The notes under the pieces: model-generated
Seen by the model: the letters and a program-made list of their open reading frames with translations, nothing else
Databases searched by the model: none
What the model was told of the DNA's origin: nothing
From: Ophiosphaerella korrae
Lineage: Eukaryota; Ascomycota; Dothideomycetes; Pleosporales; Phaeosphaeriaceae
NCBI GenBank assembly: GCA_028456385.1
Contig: JALNQF010000037.1
Coordinates: forward strand, 237,832-301,831
Length of the DNA stretch: 64,000 nucleotides
Direction: 5' to 3'
In this document: piece by piece, positions 46,078-57,883 of the stretch
How the letters are laid out: the number at the start of each line of letters is the position of its first letter
Position numbering within the stretch: the first letter of the stretch is position 1
Made by a program: the position numbers and the translations under genes

Positions 46078-47161
46078 TCACAGCTTTGGCGTTTCCTCCT
46101 TCTCCCCAATGATATTCAAAAACGCCGTATGAATATGATCCGTCAAATCGCTAGCCTGCAACGACCTGCCCTTCTCCTTGAACGCCAACCTGGAGCACTC
46201 CCGCGTGATACACGAGCCCCCATACGCTGCAAAAGCCAACGTCTCACTGCGCTCCATGTCCGTCCCATGGTCCCAAATCTTGTCATGGTACGCCTTCCTA
46301 TACGCAAGAAGCGTCGCCAAACTGCCGGTCAAGGTATCGCCCTGACCACCAGAGCGCTTGAGTCCGCCTTCGCCCTCTGACACCAAAGTAACTTTTCCAT
46401 TAGAAATATAGTCCTTGGCACCCTTTTGGATAATCGTAACGCCGCCAAATGCATTTGCGAGCTTGGAGCACAGCTCTGATGGCTCGCCGTCTACGTTGAC
46501 GCCTTTGGCCTTGGCCAAGCGACCAAATTCAACGACGTTGGGTGTGAGAATACATTCTGTACATCCTTCTACGAGCTCTGGCCGTGTTTGCGCCAAGTAT
46601 AGTCCATCTGCGTCCAGCACGAATGGAATCCCTTGTTTCCTGGCTTCTTGGATGACTTCGGCGCATGTGTCTTGCATTAGTTTGTCACGGCCTAGGCCGG
46701 GGCCGATGACAATGACGTGTAGGCGAGATAGCATGGCGATGACCTCGGATTTTATGCTTTCAATGCTTTCATTTTCCGCCACGTTCTTGGATTGTCGCAT
46801 ATATGGGTGGACCATGAGATTGGGAGAATAAGTCTTGATTACGGCACCGGCTCCAGGTTCACAGATTACGTGCGACTAGGAAGTTTGTAAGTTTCTGCTT
46901 TTAGATTAAAGGTTTTGGGGGGACGGTATATACCATATCACAACCTAGTTTGGCGGATGCCATGGCGGAGAAGTATGGTGCGCCTGTGTAGTCTTCACTA
47001 CCACCGATAACGGCTACACGTCCTAGTTGACCTGTTCTTTGAATTAGTATGTTTTGTTTAGAAAATTTACCTGGCATCTCACCTTTATGGAAGCTTTCAA
47101 GCATGGGTGGGACCATGGTATAAACCTTCTTGAGGAGCTCTTTTCGTGTCGCGGTGGCCAT
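46078..47161 (-). CDS. ATP-dependent (S)-NAD(P)H-hydrate dehydratase
   Basis: Three exons, 47083-47161, 46934-47031 and 46078-46875, give 324 residues. The start is [20 protein letters not shown]. The ribokinase-like fold is shown by [74 protein letters not shown] and the catalytic [16 protein letters not shown]. The enzyme repairs hydrated NADH and NADPH, working with the epimerase NAXE (YjeF N-terminal) elsewhere in the genome. Human name NAXD, yeast YKL151C. The three-exon model closes all frames. Confidence 0.94.
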
Positions 47162-47475
47162 TTTGAGAGTCGTGAGAACTATAAATTCTTATTTTTGGTA
47201 GGTTGTAGACAGATTGAAGGATATTTGAGCGTTCTCAATCTTTGGTGGATGCTCAGCAGTTTTGGTCACAGATCTCAGACGATGAATCAACGTCATGATG
47301 ATATGCGGGGTACGCAATCAAGCAGCAAAGAGGCCGCGGAGGTGGAGCATTTTATCACCTAAGCAACTACATACACCCATATAATGATATTTATGATCTT
47401 CTGAAATAGTATTTACACAAGATGCCGTGCGATCTTTCCCCGAACTCCATTGCTGTTGTACAACTAACAATAATG
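47162..47475. other. Short intergenic region
   Basis: About 314 bp between the start of the dehydratase gene and the 3' end of the next leftward gene. No feature recognised. Confidence 0.4.
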
Positions 47476-50308
47476 TTACCGTCCTATCGAACGCCCTTCT
47501 ATTTGTGCCTTTGGTGCAGTATGCTCGATACGACGCCATTCACCATTGAAAGCATTGGTGAGCCACCAAGCCAGTTCTGCTCAATGTTAGTACAATTTCT
47601 ACATTCAAATGTTAGGACCACCCTTACTGTCATATACGATTTTGTTCGCATTGTGGAAGTATATACTGTGGTCTGAGTCTGGGAAGACATGAACATCGTA
47701 GTTCTCGACACCTGCAACATCTAATTGATCAAGTAGCGTAAGTGTATTTTGCATGTGGACGTTGTCATCTGCCACTCCATGCATGATGAGAAATCGAACG
47801 TTCTTGGAGAGCGATTTGACGTCTGTTATGGAAGTGTTGTCATACCCAGCCTTGTTGTGTTGAGGCGTGTGCATATAACGCTCCGTGTAAATGGAGTCTG
47901 TATAATGATGCATCAGCAAAGCTTGTCTGAACCAATGACTGAAGTATCCTACCATAGAACCTCCAGTCTGTGACAGGGGCAACAGCCATGCCGTATTTGA
48001 AAGTCTCTCCGCCATCCATTTCGATTGTCTTGAGTGTCGTGAAACCTCCGTAGCTCCAACCCCAAATTGCTAGCCTATCCGCATCAACATACTTCTTTGC
48101 AGCCCAGAGCTTTGCCGCCGCAATTTGGTCATGCGCTTCATAGTATCCAATGTTACCTCGAGTGATGCAACGAAGTTTGCGGCCAAGGAAGCCCGTCCCA
48201 CGTCCATCAACCGTGACGACAATGTACCCAAGATTAGCAGCAATGTATGCTTGGAAATCGACTTCAAATTTGCGGTGCACCTGTTGTGAGCCTGGCCCGC
48301 TGTACTGGAAGAATAGCACAGGGTACTTGCGTTTCTCGCTGAAGTGCGGAGGGCGACGTTCAAGAACATTTAGCTTGAAGCCGTCCACGTCAATCGTCTG
48401 ATATTTGAGAATGGGGAGCTCGTGCTTCTGCACTAGTTTCTCGAGTTGTTTATTCTTTTCCAGTACCTTTTCATACTTCTGTGTATTTGAAGGAGTGCTG
48501 ATAATCTTTTGCCATGGAATGCCGGGACCTTTGTAAGACATCAACGCATACCCACCGCCAGTGGAGAACGATGCCTCGTAATAAGCAGAACCACTATTCT
48601 CGAGTACTTCTTTCTTATCAGTGCCGTTTAGTGCGACGACATAGGCATGTCGTTCAATTGAACTCTTTTCGGTAGAGATGTAGTACACAAGATTATTCTT
48701 CAAATCAACGCGGGAGGGAGCGTCAACAACCTCCCATTCGCCCTGGGTCAACGCAATGGGCTTCTCGGCATCAAGGGGTGTGAAATAACCGATATGGTCA
48801 TATCCGTTGTGGATGATGGAGTCGATGTATCCATCATCTTTGCGGCCATTCGCAGGGTCTGCAGGGATGAATGTCGTTTTTTGAGAAACTTCGAACCAGC
48901 CACCATCTAGCTTGGCGACATTCTCTTCTCTTACAGTCTTTCCTGTGCGATTTACTACATCAATTAGAACAAGCTTGAGAGTATCGCTCTCACGGTTCGT
49001 TTCCCGGACAAGCACTCGGCCACTTGTGCCAGCCCACACGATTTCGGTGATGAGGCGGTCATCGTCTGCGAAATCATCATCGATTTTTACGCTGAAGACA
49101 TCTCCCTTCTCAACGTCATAGAACTGTAAGGTTACAACTGGATTGGGTGCACCTGCCTTTGGGTATTTGATATCGCGAACTTCTGGGTATGACTCTAGAC
49201 CAGGCTCCGGTTGTTTCCCACTTGGCCTCGAGAGGAAGTACTGAACCGGGTATGTAGGCACTTTGGATTCATCAGTGCGCAAGAATGCAATATATTTGCC
49301 ATCTTCAGACCACCATGTTGCACTGTTGCCTTGGAAAACTTCTTCCTCATAGACCCAATCAGGGACACCATAAAATAACTCTGAGCCGCCATCTTGTGTA
49401 ATCTTGATGACTTGTTTGGAGTCCAGCTTGCGCAAAAAGAGGTTGTTGGCCCTGGTGAAGACAACAGCGTCCGACTGTGGCGAGAAGGATGCCAACTGCA
49501 CCCTACTTTGTGGATTTTCTGCATCGAGGGGCTCGGCTTTCTGGGTATCAACATCAAAGATCCAATATAGACCCGTGTACGAGTGTCTCCAGTTCTTCTC
49601 CTTTTCCGACAGCGCTAGTACTTTTTTGAAGTTGTTGCTGGGCCAGACATTACTGGGAAAGATCATAATGCCATTGTCGACTTGGAAGCTACCCTTCTTC
49701 ATAAGGGTAAACTTATGCCCGGCCTCTCTGGAATTTCCCTTGCTTCTAATGTCTTCCACGACAAGAAAGTCTTTCCCAAATACGCCTTTCTCGAGCAGCA
49801 GGCCATCCTCCCCATTTGGACCCGCGATCCAAGATACACTTTGTGATGAAGGCCAAAATTGGCCACTGAGGATGCTACCAAGAGTGATCTTCCTCCCAGA
49901 ACCTTTTGTAACACTTGCGTTGGGGTCGTGGGGGCGAGTGGATGCAGCCTTGTAGGTACCGCTCATGACGAAAGACACCAGAGCAAGCGCCCAGCCTATC
50001 ACGCAGATTGTTCCAATAACCCATAGCATTCGTCGCGCCTTCTTGTCTACGGGTGCGAGCGGCTGAAAGGCCCCCTCTTCTACATCGGATCGTTCACGCG
50101 CGCGCCCAAGCTGAGCGCTATCATCGTCAGTATACTTCTCTCCACGACTTGTAGGGACACTATTAAATGCGCTATCGTTAATGTGTTCGAGTACGAGCGA
50201 TGTGGTCGAAATTGAGGATCCAGAAGCCTCTGAGCCATCTTCGGAAGGTCGTGGCGACGTGTCGTGGCCTCCCAGGAGCTGCGTCTCCTCCTCGCGCTGA
50301 GGTGGCAT
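47476..50308 (-). CDS. dapB: Vacuolar dipeptidyl aminopeptidase (DPP4/DapB type)
   Basis: Three exons, 47953-50308, 47628-47897 and 47476-47576, give 908 residues. It is a type II membrane protein: an N-terminal cytosolic tail of about 93 residues, a membrane helix at about 94-115 ([20 protein letters not shown]), then a large lumenal part. The middle is a DPP4-like propeller ([40 protein letters not shown]). The C-terminal hydrolase domain has the nucleophile in WGWSYGGF, the acid in [15 protein letters not shown] and the histidine in [14 protein letters not shown]. The last exon adds [16 protein letters not shown]9B peptidases of this type remove N-terminal X-Pro or X-Ala dipeptides in the vacuole. 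The cytosolic tail and anchor separate it from secreted DppIV. Confidence 0.94.
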
Positions 50309-50875
50309 TATGGTGTTCAGAAAGGGAATTCTTGGTTATGATATCAGCATGGTAGTCTTTATAGATTTCAAGTTTCGCTGTCTTATTGCGACAAATGCGA
50401 GGCGTGTGTTGGGAGGCAATGTTCAATCTGCGAGTAATCAAGGCGTCTATCGTTGCGGAGTTCGGACGGAGGTGTGAGAGACCGACCAAGCCACTCGTTG
50501 ACACAGGGTGACAGGGTGAAACCCCACAGGCATCACATTAGACAAAGGCACGGAAGCCGAACATTGGCCCTCTATTCAAAACCTATTCGGGATATATTCT
50601 AGGACGAGAATAAGATGCTAACAAGCTCCATTCTAGACCGTAGTCGATCTGCCACGCTGTGGGTAACATGGCCACTCCTATGAGAGCTACATGTCAATGT
50701 GCTCAGGGTGATTCATTGCAACACTTTAATTCATACCCTCCTGAACTTGTTCTAGTTTGCAAACTGCCAAACCAGTGAAATTCCAGTTACTTTCAGCCCT
50801 CGTGTCTTTTTCAAGTAATGGGACTCTGTAGTAATTCAACCTAATTTCGCCAAAGAATGCCCTCATTGATTAGGG
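50309..50875. other. Intergenic region
   Basis: Upstream region of the dipeptidyl aminopeptidase gene and 3' region of rpb7. No coding signal. Confidence 0.45.
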
Positions 50876-51549
50876 CTATGATGGTAATGGACCAAGGTAA
50901 TCCTGTGATTACTATTAACACGCGCAGCAGAAGCAAGAAGAAGCATAATGTGTTACCTCTTTCATAGTACCAACAGCGTACATCTTGTCCACTTCAGACC
51001 GGAGACCCTTGATCTTGATGCGAATGTTGGTTCCCTTCTCAATGACCTGTTCGCCATTGTCGGTCCATTGTGGTGGTGTCGCGTTCGCGTCGAAGGTGAT
51101 GTCTGAAGGGATCATCTATAGAGCGTTAGTGGGCCAACAGAAACACATGAGGTCTGGTGAACGTACATTACGTCCAACGAAAGCTTGTAACGAACCACAG
51201 TCGACAAAGAATCCTGTGCGGAGTACCGAAGTGACAACACCATCCATCTAAATGGTTATTAGCCTAGCCGTTCGATCACCTCACGGTGATGCTGACATAC
51301 CACTTCGCCCTTGTAAGGCCGCCATACGATAGCTTTGTAGTGTACGATGTATTCAGCATGGCCAGACCCGGGCAGTACTTTGCCATCAGAGATATCAAAC
51401 GCGTCCAGTATACACACAATTGTGTACTTGCCCGTACTTGAGCCCTCTTCTTTCTGTAGTAATTCGCGATGGATGTGGGAGCGGATGAGAGGGCCAAAGT
51501 ACGACGGATGCAGCTGGATCGTCTTCTCGAGCTCCTTGAGGAAAAACAT
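50876..51549 (-). CDS. rpb7: DNA-directed RNA polymerase II subunit Rpb7
   Basis: Four exons, 51301-51549, 51167-51247, 50957-51115 and 50876-50902, give 171 residues, equal to the yeast protein. The start is the ATG at 51549 (MFFLKELEKTIQLHPSYFGP), not the upstream in-frame ATG at 51582. Exon 1 is the tip (RNP-like) domain; exon 2 encodes MDGVVTSVLRTGFFVDCGSL and exon 3 the OB-fold (DITFDANATPPQWTDNGEQ, IRIKIKGLRSEVDKMYAVGT). The last 27 bp exon encodes DYLGPLPS, completing the conserved KEDYLGPL end. Rpb7 pairs with Rpb4 to form the stalk of RNA polymerase II. Confidence 0.96.
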
Positions 51550-52216
51550 GGCTATGTGTCTTGCGGCGACTTTAGCGGACAAGATGGGGTGCGTTTGGCC
51601 TTATTGCGGGTGTGGACGGGGTGCACAAGTTGAACGGCTGGTGATGATAAAGAGTGGAGGTTTCAAGACGGAAGCCTTCGTATCATGCGACTCTATTGTC
51701 CTATGGCGCCCTTTGTGGTGACGGTGGTGAGGGAGTGTGACCAGCGCGCGCACCAAGTGAGTCTCCGGCCACCAGCAACCCAAAACCCTCAATAGTTTAT
51801 CCTACAGTCCATGCGCAAATTCCCAGTGGTTTTGCGCCTCTTGTCTGTGCCTGGAGAGACTGACAGCAGTGGTGCGCGAAGGTGTTTGTGGCTTCGGGGA
51901 ACAATGGCTGCGGTGCAGTAGAAGGTCAAGCTCCGAGAACTAACCAAGCACGAAAGTTCCTCTCGGCTCGGAAAATCAATCGTCTCGCATGTCCTTACAA
52001 CACGCCCACCTGGCAGTGCCCGCGCCCCACCCGTCCATGCCCTAAGACATACACGTGCTTCTGCTTCTATCTCCTTTCGCTTGGGCTTCACCTTCCGGGT
52101 GCAACCTCCCACCAGCCGCATACCTGATATCAGTTTACCCTCCATCTCAGCATGTTCTGGTAGCCAACACCTCACATCCGTTCTCTTCCACGCGAGAAAG
52201 TACTGCATCTGGCGCC
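51550..52216. promoter_or_regulatory. Divergent intergenic region between rpb7 and mpo1
   Basis: About 670 bp lies between the two divergent starts. Open frames in it (for example 51789-52208 minus) have no domain. No site is claimed. Confidence 0.45.
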
Positions 52217-52950
52217 ATGTCCCTCAACCTCGAGAAGCAGCTCCAATTTGTACGTCACCTTCGAGCACTTAGCTGATGTTTGCTAACCAGTATTTAGTAT
52301 GGAGCATATCATCACAATCGTGTACGTACCCGCCGCCTCGAGGCATCTTCACATGTCAACTGACACATCGCTTCGTGCAGGTCAATGTCGCTGTGCATAT
52401 AGTCTGCGTGCCTCCCATTTTATTGACGGCATTCTTACTTGTAAGTGCTGATTCACAATCACAAAACACTCTGCTAACAACTACGCAGCTTACGAATACT
52501 CCTGCCGTCCCTCTCCCGTCATGGATCTCCGTCCCAAACCTTCCTCTTAATCTCGGCACGGCAGGTGCTACCTTATATTCAATACTGTACATCCTTATGG
52601 AGCCAGTCGCTGGAGCTCTTCTCGCCCCCATCCTCATCGGTGCTACGGCATACGGGAACCACTTGACGTCCACCTACGGAGCTACAGCCAACTATTGGGC
52701 AGGTGCAATAAATATTGTGTGCTGGATAGCTCAGTTCATCGGACACGGCGTTTTTGAAGGGAGAGCACCTGCACTGCTCGACAACCTTGTACAGGCCATC
52801 TTTCTAGCTCCTTTCTTTGTCTGGTTCGAGATTCTGTTCTCACTCGGCTACCGCCCTGAATTAAAACGCCGCATCGACCTAGCTGTAGAACAAGACATTC
52901 TGAAATTCAGGAAGAGCAAAGACAAGGGCCAGAATGGCTCTGCGAAATAA
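52217..52950 (+). CDS. mpo1: Mpo1-like DUF962 endoplasmic reticulum membrane protein
   Basis: Four exons, 52217-52249, 52298-52321, 52381-52440 and 52489-52950, give 192 residues. The second exon is only 24 bp and encodes YGAYHHNR, the conserved histidine-containing motif of the family, so it must be included. Membrane segments: HIVCVPPILLTAFLL, LGTAGATLYSILYILMEPVA, GALLAPILIGATAYG, INIVCWIAQFIGHGVFEGRA and FLAPFFVWFEILFSL. GHGVFEGRAPAL is another family hallmark. Mpo1 is an iron-dependent dioxygenase that alpha-oxidises 2-hydroxy fatty acids in phytosphingosine breakdown at the ER. Three introns lie in the first 280 bp. Confidence 0.93.
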
Positions 52951-53715
52951 GAGGACACCAGAGAGCCCAATGTAGTAATGCACCGGGCCATATGAGTAGA
53001 TCCCGCGGAAAGTTGAGAGGAGGATTGGGTTGTAGAGAATGATGAGAAAGCGGTTCGCTATTGCGTATTGATTTTGGAGTAGGCATAGCATTGCTTCGGA
53101 GCACGGTGCACTGGGCGTTTGAAGCTGTCGATTGTTTGTGCTGCTATTGCTTTGGATGGCTGAAGTTAGAAGAACTCTCGCTTGGAGTAGTTGAGCATCT
53201 CACTGCGACATACCCAAATAATTGGTCGTTTCACGTGGTATAAGCTTATTCTGCGACTGGATTCTTTTCGATATTATGGTGATGTTTGGTTTGTCGATGG
53301 TATTGATTGCCGAAGCTTACCAACATAGAACTATATTAAGTTGCATTATCTCAAGACGCAGAATTCTTTTACTAACTTAAGCGGGGTTAAGGCTTTGGTC
53401 ATCGATGTGAGCAGATTGATCCTAGGCATCTTCAATCAACTATGCAAAATCCACCACATTCTAGACGATGAGGTCAATGTCCTTACAAATCACACCAACA
53501 CATTTCTCATCCAACCCTAGGCCGACACCAATATCACCAGAAAATCCTCTCATACTATCAGCCGCTATGAACGCCATCATGTCCAGGTCCAGATTCTAGT
53601 CCGATTTTAAGGATTCTAAGTAGTCAAGATCGCCCGAATGAAGGATTTCCTGGAAAGTAGTAATCTTTTCGGTTGACCAAGTAGTAATGACACAATAACG
53701 TCTTTTGTAACGGGG
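52951..53715. other. Transition region at the edge of the retrotransposon block
   Basis: Ordinary composition up to the LTR at 53716. A minus-strand stretch (about 53690 down to 53461) reads as a short protein-like frame with one internal stop and may be a gene fragment cut by the retrotransposon; low certainty. Confidence 0.4.
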
Positions 53716-54134
53716 TGTCACTAGGGTCGACTTCCTAGTGCCCGAAGGGTGTTGGTGGATTGAGAGTTGATGGTGAAAGCTCGGGTTATGATCTGCAATA
53801 ACTTATGAACAATAGAAGATGTTTTGCAACTGTCTTGTATTGGCGTTCCGTGGTCAAAGGATTGAATTGCCGATGCCATCCTAATAATGCGCATCCTACT
53901 AACTATATACTCGTCGTGATCTATAATCTGTGGTTGCCAAGATTAGCAGATCGCGGATTACCCTAATCTATAATCTGTTAATACCAAGAGTCTACAGATT
54001 ATAGATCAACCTAGGTGTCCTAGTTATGTGTAGTCTCCTAATTAAGGTTGTTACCCTGCTCGTCCTATGCTTCGTCAGCGCTTAGATCGGGACTAATTAG
54101 TTCTATCTTAATTTCTTCTATTATACCTATAACA
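53716..54134 (-). repeat. 3' LTR of element A, outer part nearly unmutated
   Basis: The same 419 bp LTR as 57465-57883. The outer 340 bp or so retains normal CA/TG content (starts TGTCACTAGGGTCGAC), while the inner end is AT-rich. A pyrimidine-rich stretch, the complement of a polypurine tract, follows at 54135. Direct and inverted copies of ATCTATAATCTGT lie at 53919-53931, 53966-53978 and 53994-54006. Confidence 0.88.
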
Positions 54135-57100
54135 CTATCTTTCCTCCTAGGTAGGTCCTAGTTTTCCCGCCTTAGGGCTAGAGTTATTAGTCCTATTTCT
54201 TTATTAATGTAGAGTTCTTTATCCTCCCTTATACTTGTTTTATCTATACGTTATTACTACCTTCTTACTAATTGCGTATTATATAATAGTATTAAAATAT
54301 TTCTTTACTCTTGTTATACTTCTCTTAAGTTAAACCTTAAGTCTCTTCTTTATATTATTTCTATAAACAATAGTAAGGCTTATAAGGCGTATATTTATAT
54401 AAATATATATAGTTCTTATAATATATTTAGTATTTCTCTTTCTAAGTATAAGTTTATTATACTTATCTTTACGTCTAGGCTTAATAATAATAGGGAAAGC
54501 TATTAACTAGACTTAAGAGAAATTACTATCTTAAATTATAGAGGCTAAAGCTAAGTATAAGCGTATCTAAGAGCTTACTTAGAGTAAGCTAGTAGAGAAT
54601 TAAGCTTATCTCTCTTATCTTTATAAGATAAAGGCCTTAAATAATAAGAAATTAGCTAAGTAGTTAGTAGCTCTAGAAGCTAAGCTAGATCTAGATAAAG
54701 TGTTTAGTGTTACTATAGTAGGTCTTACGCTAGACGTTTTTATTGTCTCTCTATCTATTATTAGTAATATTAGTTCTCTTAGTTTACTACTAGGCGTTCT
54801 AGAAGGTTTTAATTTTAGAACTCCTCTAGTTTCTTAGAGTAATTAAGATTATCTTCTAGTTCCTATATTTTCTCCTATAGTTGTCTTTTTCTATTTATAC
54901 CTATCTATTCTACTAAGTAGTAATTTCTTCTATTTTAGAACTAGTACTATAGGATTTTTTTAACTTCTTATTCTTCTTATTTTCTATACGTATCTACTTT
55001 ATATACTAGTAGTTCTACTTTTAGTAGTACTTATTCTAGTAGGGCTATATAGAATATTAGGTATATCTTTATTTTATTTAGTAGCTTTAATTTAAATATA
55101 ACTAGTATAACTTCTTTCTTAATTTTATATAGTCTTATTTTAATATAGTTTAATTTTAAGCTTAGTTTCTAACTTTTAATATTTTTTTATACTAACTATA
55201 CTTTTTCTTCTTCTCTAAATTAGGGTCTCTTTTTATACTTCTTGTTATAGTATTTTACTATATAATTATATAAGAATTCTATATCTTATCTTAGTTAATT
55301 ATATATATCTTTAAGTTTATTAGTAAAACTTTCTCTTCTTAAAGACTAAGATATCTAATTTCTTAGTGTCTAGTATATATTAGGTTTAAATCTATAGTTC
55401 GCGAAAAAAAGTAATACTTTTATTACTATATTCTTTGCGCTATTATATACTAACTATACTATAAGTAGTAACTATACCTAATTATTCTAGTTATAGTTAA
55501 GGTAGTATCTTAGGTATTATTCTACTATCTAATTTATTTGTTCTAACTATCTATCTATTTATAGGTAATATACTATAGATATTATATATTTAATTCCTAA
55601 TTGCGCTATTATTGTTCCCTATAGTTTTAATGTAAATTATATATCTCTATCTATAATAATCTTATCTAGTAGTCTATATTAACTAATTATAGTTCTTAGA
55701 ACTTAGTATATAGTAACCTCTATCCTACTTTTCTCTTTATATAGTCTAAAGTATATATACTTTATAAGCTTATCTACTATTATTAAGATTCTATTATACT
55801 TAACTCTTAATATTAAGTCTTTAGACTTTAGTAACTTTATAATAAAGTCTATTATAATAACTCTCTATAGTTGTTCTAGTACTTTTACTAGTTATAATAT
55901 TCTATATAGTATATATCTATTATATTTATTCTTTTAACATTCTATATAGTCTTGTAGTACCTCTATTACTAATTATCTTACTTTTAGAATATAGTAGTCT
56001 TGTAGTAGTCTATCTAATATTTTCTTAATACTTTAGTAACTATATACTAGTAATTTATAGAATTATTATATAAATTCTCTCTAGATCTTCTTTAGGATAT
56101 ATATTCTTCTATAGGCTTATATAAATCTTTTTTAGATTTCTAGTTTTTCTATTTCTTTAGATACTTCTTTTATTATTTTCTAAATCTATTTATTTAGCTT
56201 ACTACTCTTCCTTTTAAGTATTATAGCTATTTTATATATATTTAAGACTAAGTATCTTTCTTTATTCTTAACTAGAACTATACTAGTAGTACTTACTTCT
56301 TTTTATAAGTCTAGCCTTCTACTAAAGGTGTCTATAAACTAATTATCTTTTCTTTTTATATATATAATTTCTATATTAAACGTTAATAAGTATTTCTACT
56401 ATCTTATATAGTATTATAATAATTCTTTATTTATTATAAATCTTATAAGATTCTTATAGTCTATATAGACCTTTATTTAATATTTTACTTTTTATAAGTA
56501 TACTCTCTATTACTTAAATACTTTATAGATTACTAGTATCTTTTTATTATAAATTAGGTAGTTAAGTTCTACTATCTTTATTTTCTTAAAGAAGTACTTA
56601 ACTAAATATTCTTTTTTAGTTTTTAGGTCTTCTTATATTAGTACTATTCTATAGACTAAGTTAGATATATCTATCTTTACTATTACTAGTAGGTCTAGGT
56701 TATATATTCTAATAACTAGGTTTTCTATAAACTTCTTCTTAATCTTCTTAAATACTTTATCGCATTCTTTTATTTATTTAAATAGTATATTTTTTTTTAT
56801 AAGCTTTGTTATTAGTTCTATATCTTTAAACTATCTTACTATTAACTTCTTATAAAAGTTAGCTAGCCTATAAAATTATTATACTTCTTTTAGGTTTCTT
56901 AGTATTAGCTATTTGTTAATTAACTTAATCTTCTCTAGATTAATTTTAATCTTTCTTAGTTCTATAATAAACCCTAGGAAATCTATTTTTTTTATATAGA
57001 ACTTGTATTTTCTTATCTTAAGAAATATTTTAGCTTCTACTAGTTTTTCTAGTACTTTGTATATATATTATATATATTCTTCCTCTATTTCTAAGAATAT

Positions 57101-57464
57101 AAGGATATTATCTAAGTATATAAATATAAATATATCTAAGTACTCTCTTAGTACTATATTAATTCTTTTTTAGAATACTACTAGTAAATTTGTTAAGCTA
57201 AATAGTATAACTAAATATTTATATAATCTTTATTATATTCTAAATACTATTTCCTATTTATTACCTTTTTTAATTCTAATTTAGTAGTAAGCGTTCTAGA
57301 TATCTAACTTTGTAAAGATTGTTACTTTCTATAGTTTATTTTATATTACGTCTATTCTTAGTAAGGAGTATTAGTTCTTGTTTATAACTACGTTAGTTTT
57401 TCTAAAGTCTATACAAGGTCTTTTATTACTTATTTTTTTCTTGTCTATAAAGATTATAATTAGG
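53716..57464 (-). mobile_element. Ty3/gypsy LTR retrotransposon A, RIP-degraded, truncated at the 5' end
   Basis: Minus orientation. A 419 bp 3' LTR (53716-54134) with TG..CA ends is followed inward by pol remnants that match element B base for base at an offset of 3749, differing almost wholly by C/T and G/A transitions. Stop-riddled frames on the minus strand resemble integrase (about 55460-55730), RNase H (about 56300-56570) and reverse transcriptase (about 56650-57450; RPCIDFRKTN near 57410). Homology with B ends at about 57454, inside the reverse transcriptase; the LTR of B begins at 57465. CA and TG dinucleotides are strongly depleted and TA enriched, as expected after RIP. The element is not functional. 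No gag or protease remains in the window. Confidence 0.9.
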
Positions 57465-57883
57465 TATTACTAGGGTTAACTTCCTAGTACCTAAAAGGTA
57501 TTAGTAGATTAAGAGTTAATAGTAAAAGCTTAGGTTATAATTTATAATAACTTATAAATAATAGAAGATATTTTATAACTATCTTATATTAGCATTCTAT
57601 AGTTAAAGGATTAAATTACTAATACTATCTTAATAATACGTATCTTACTAACTATATACTTATCGTAATCTATAATCTATAATTACTAAGACTAGTAGAT
57701 TATAGATTATTTTAATCTATAATCTATTAATACTAAGAGTCTATAGATTATAGATTAGCCTAGGTATCCTAGTTATATATAGTCTCCTAATTAAAGTTAT
57801 TACTTTACTTATCTTATACTTTATTAGCGCCTAGATTAAGACTAATTAGTTCTATCTCGATTTCTTCTATTACACCTATAACA
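57465..57883 (-). repeat. 3' LTR of element B, fully RIP-mutated
   Basis: Aligns without gaps to 53716-54134 (offset 3749), starting TATTACTAGGGTTAAC where A has TGTCACTAGGGTCGAC. Ends ..AACA before a pyrimidine-rich stretch at 57884, the same end as in A. Confidence 0.88.
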
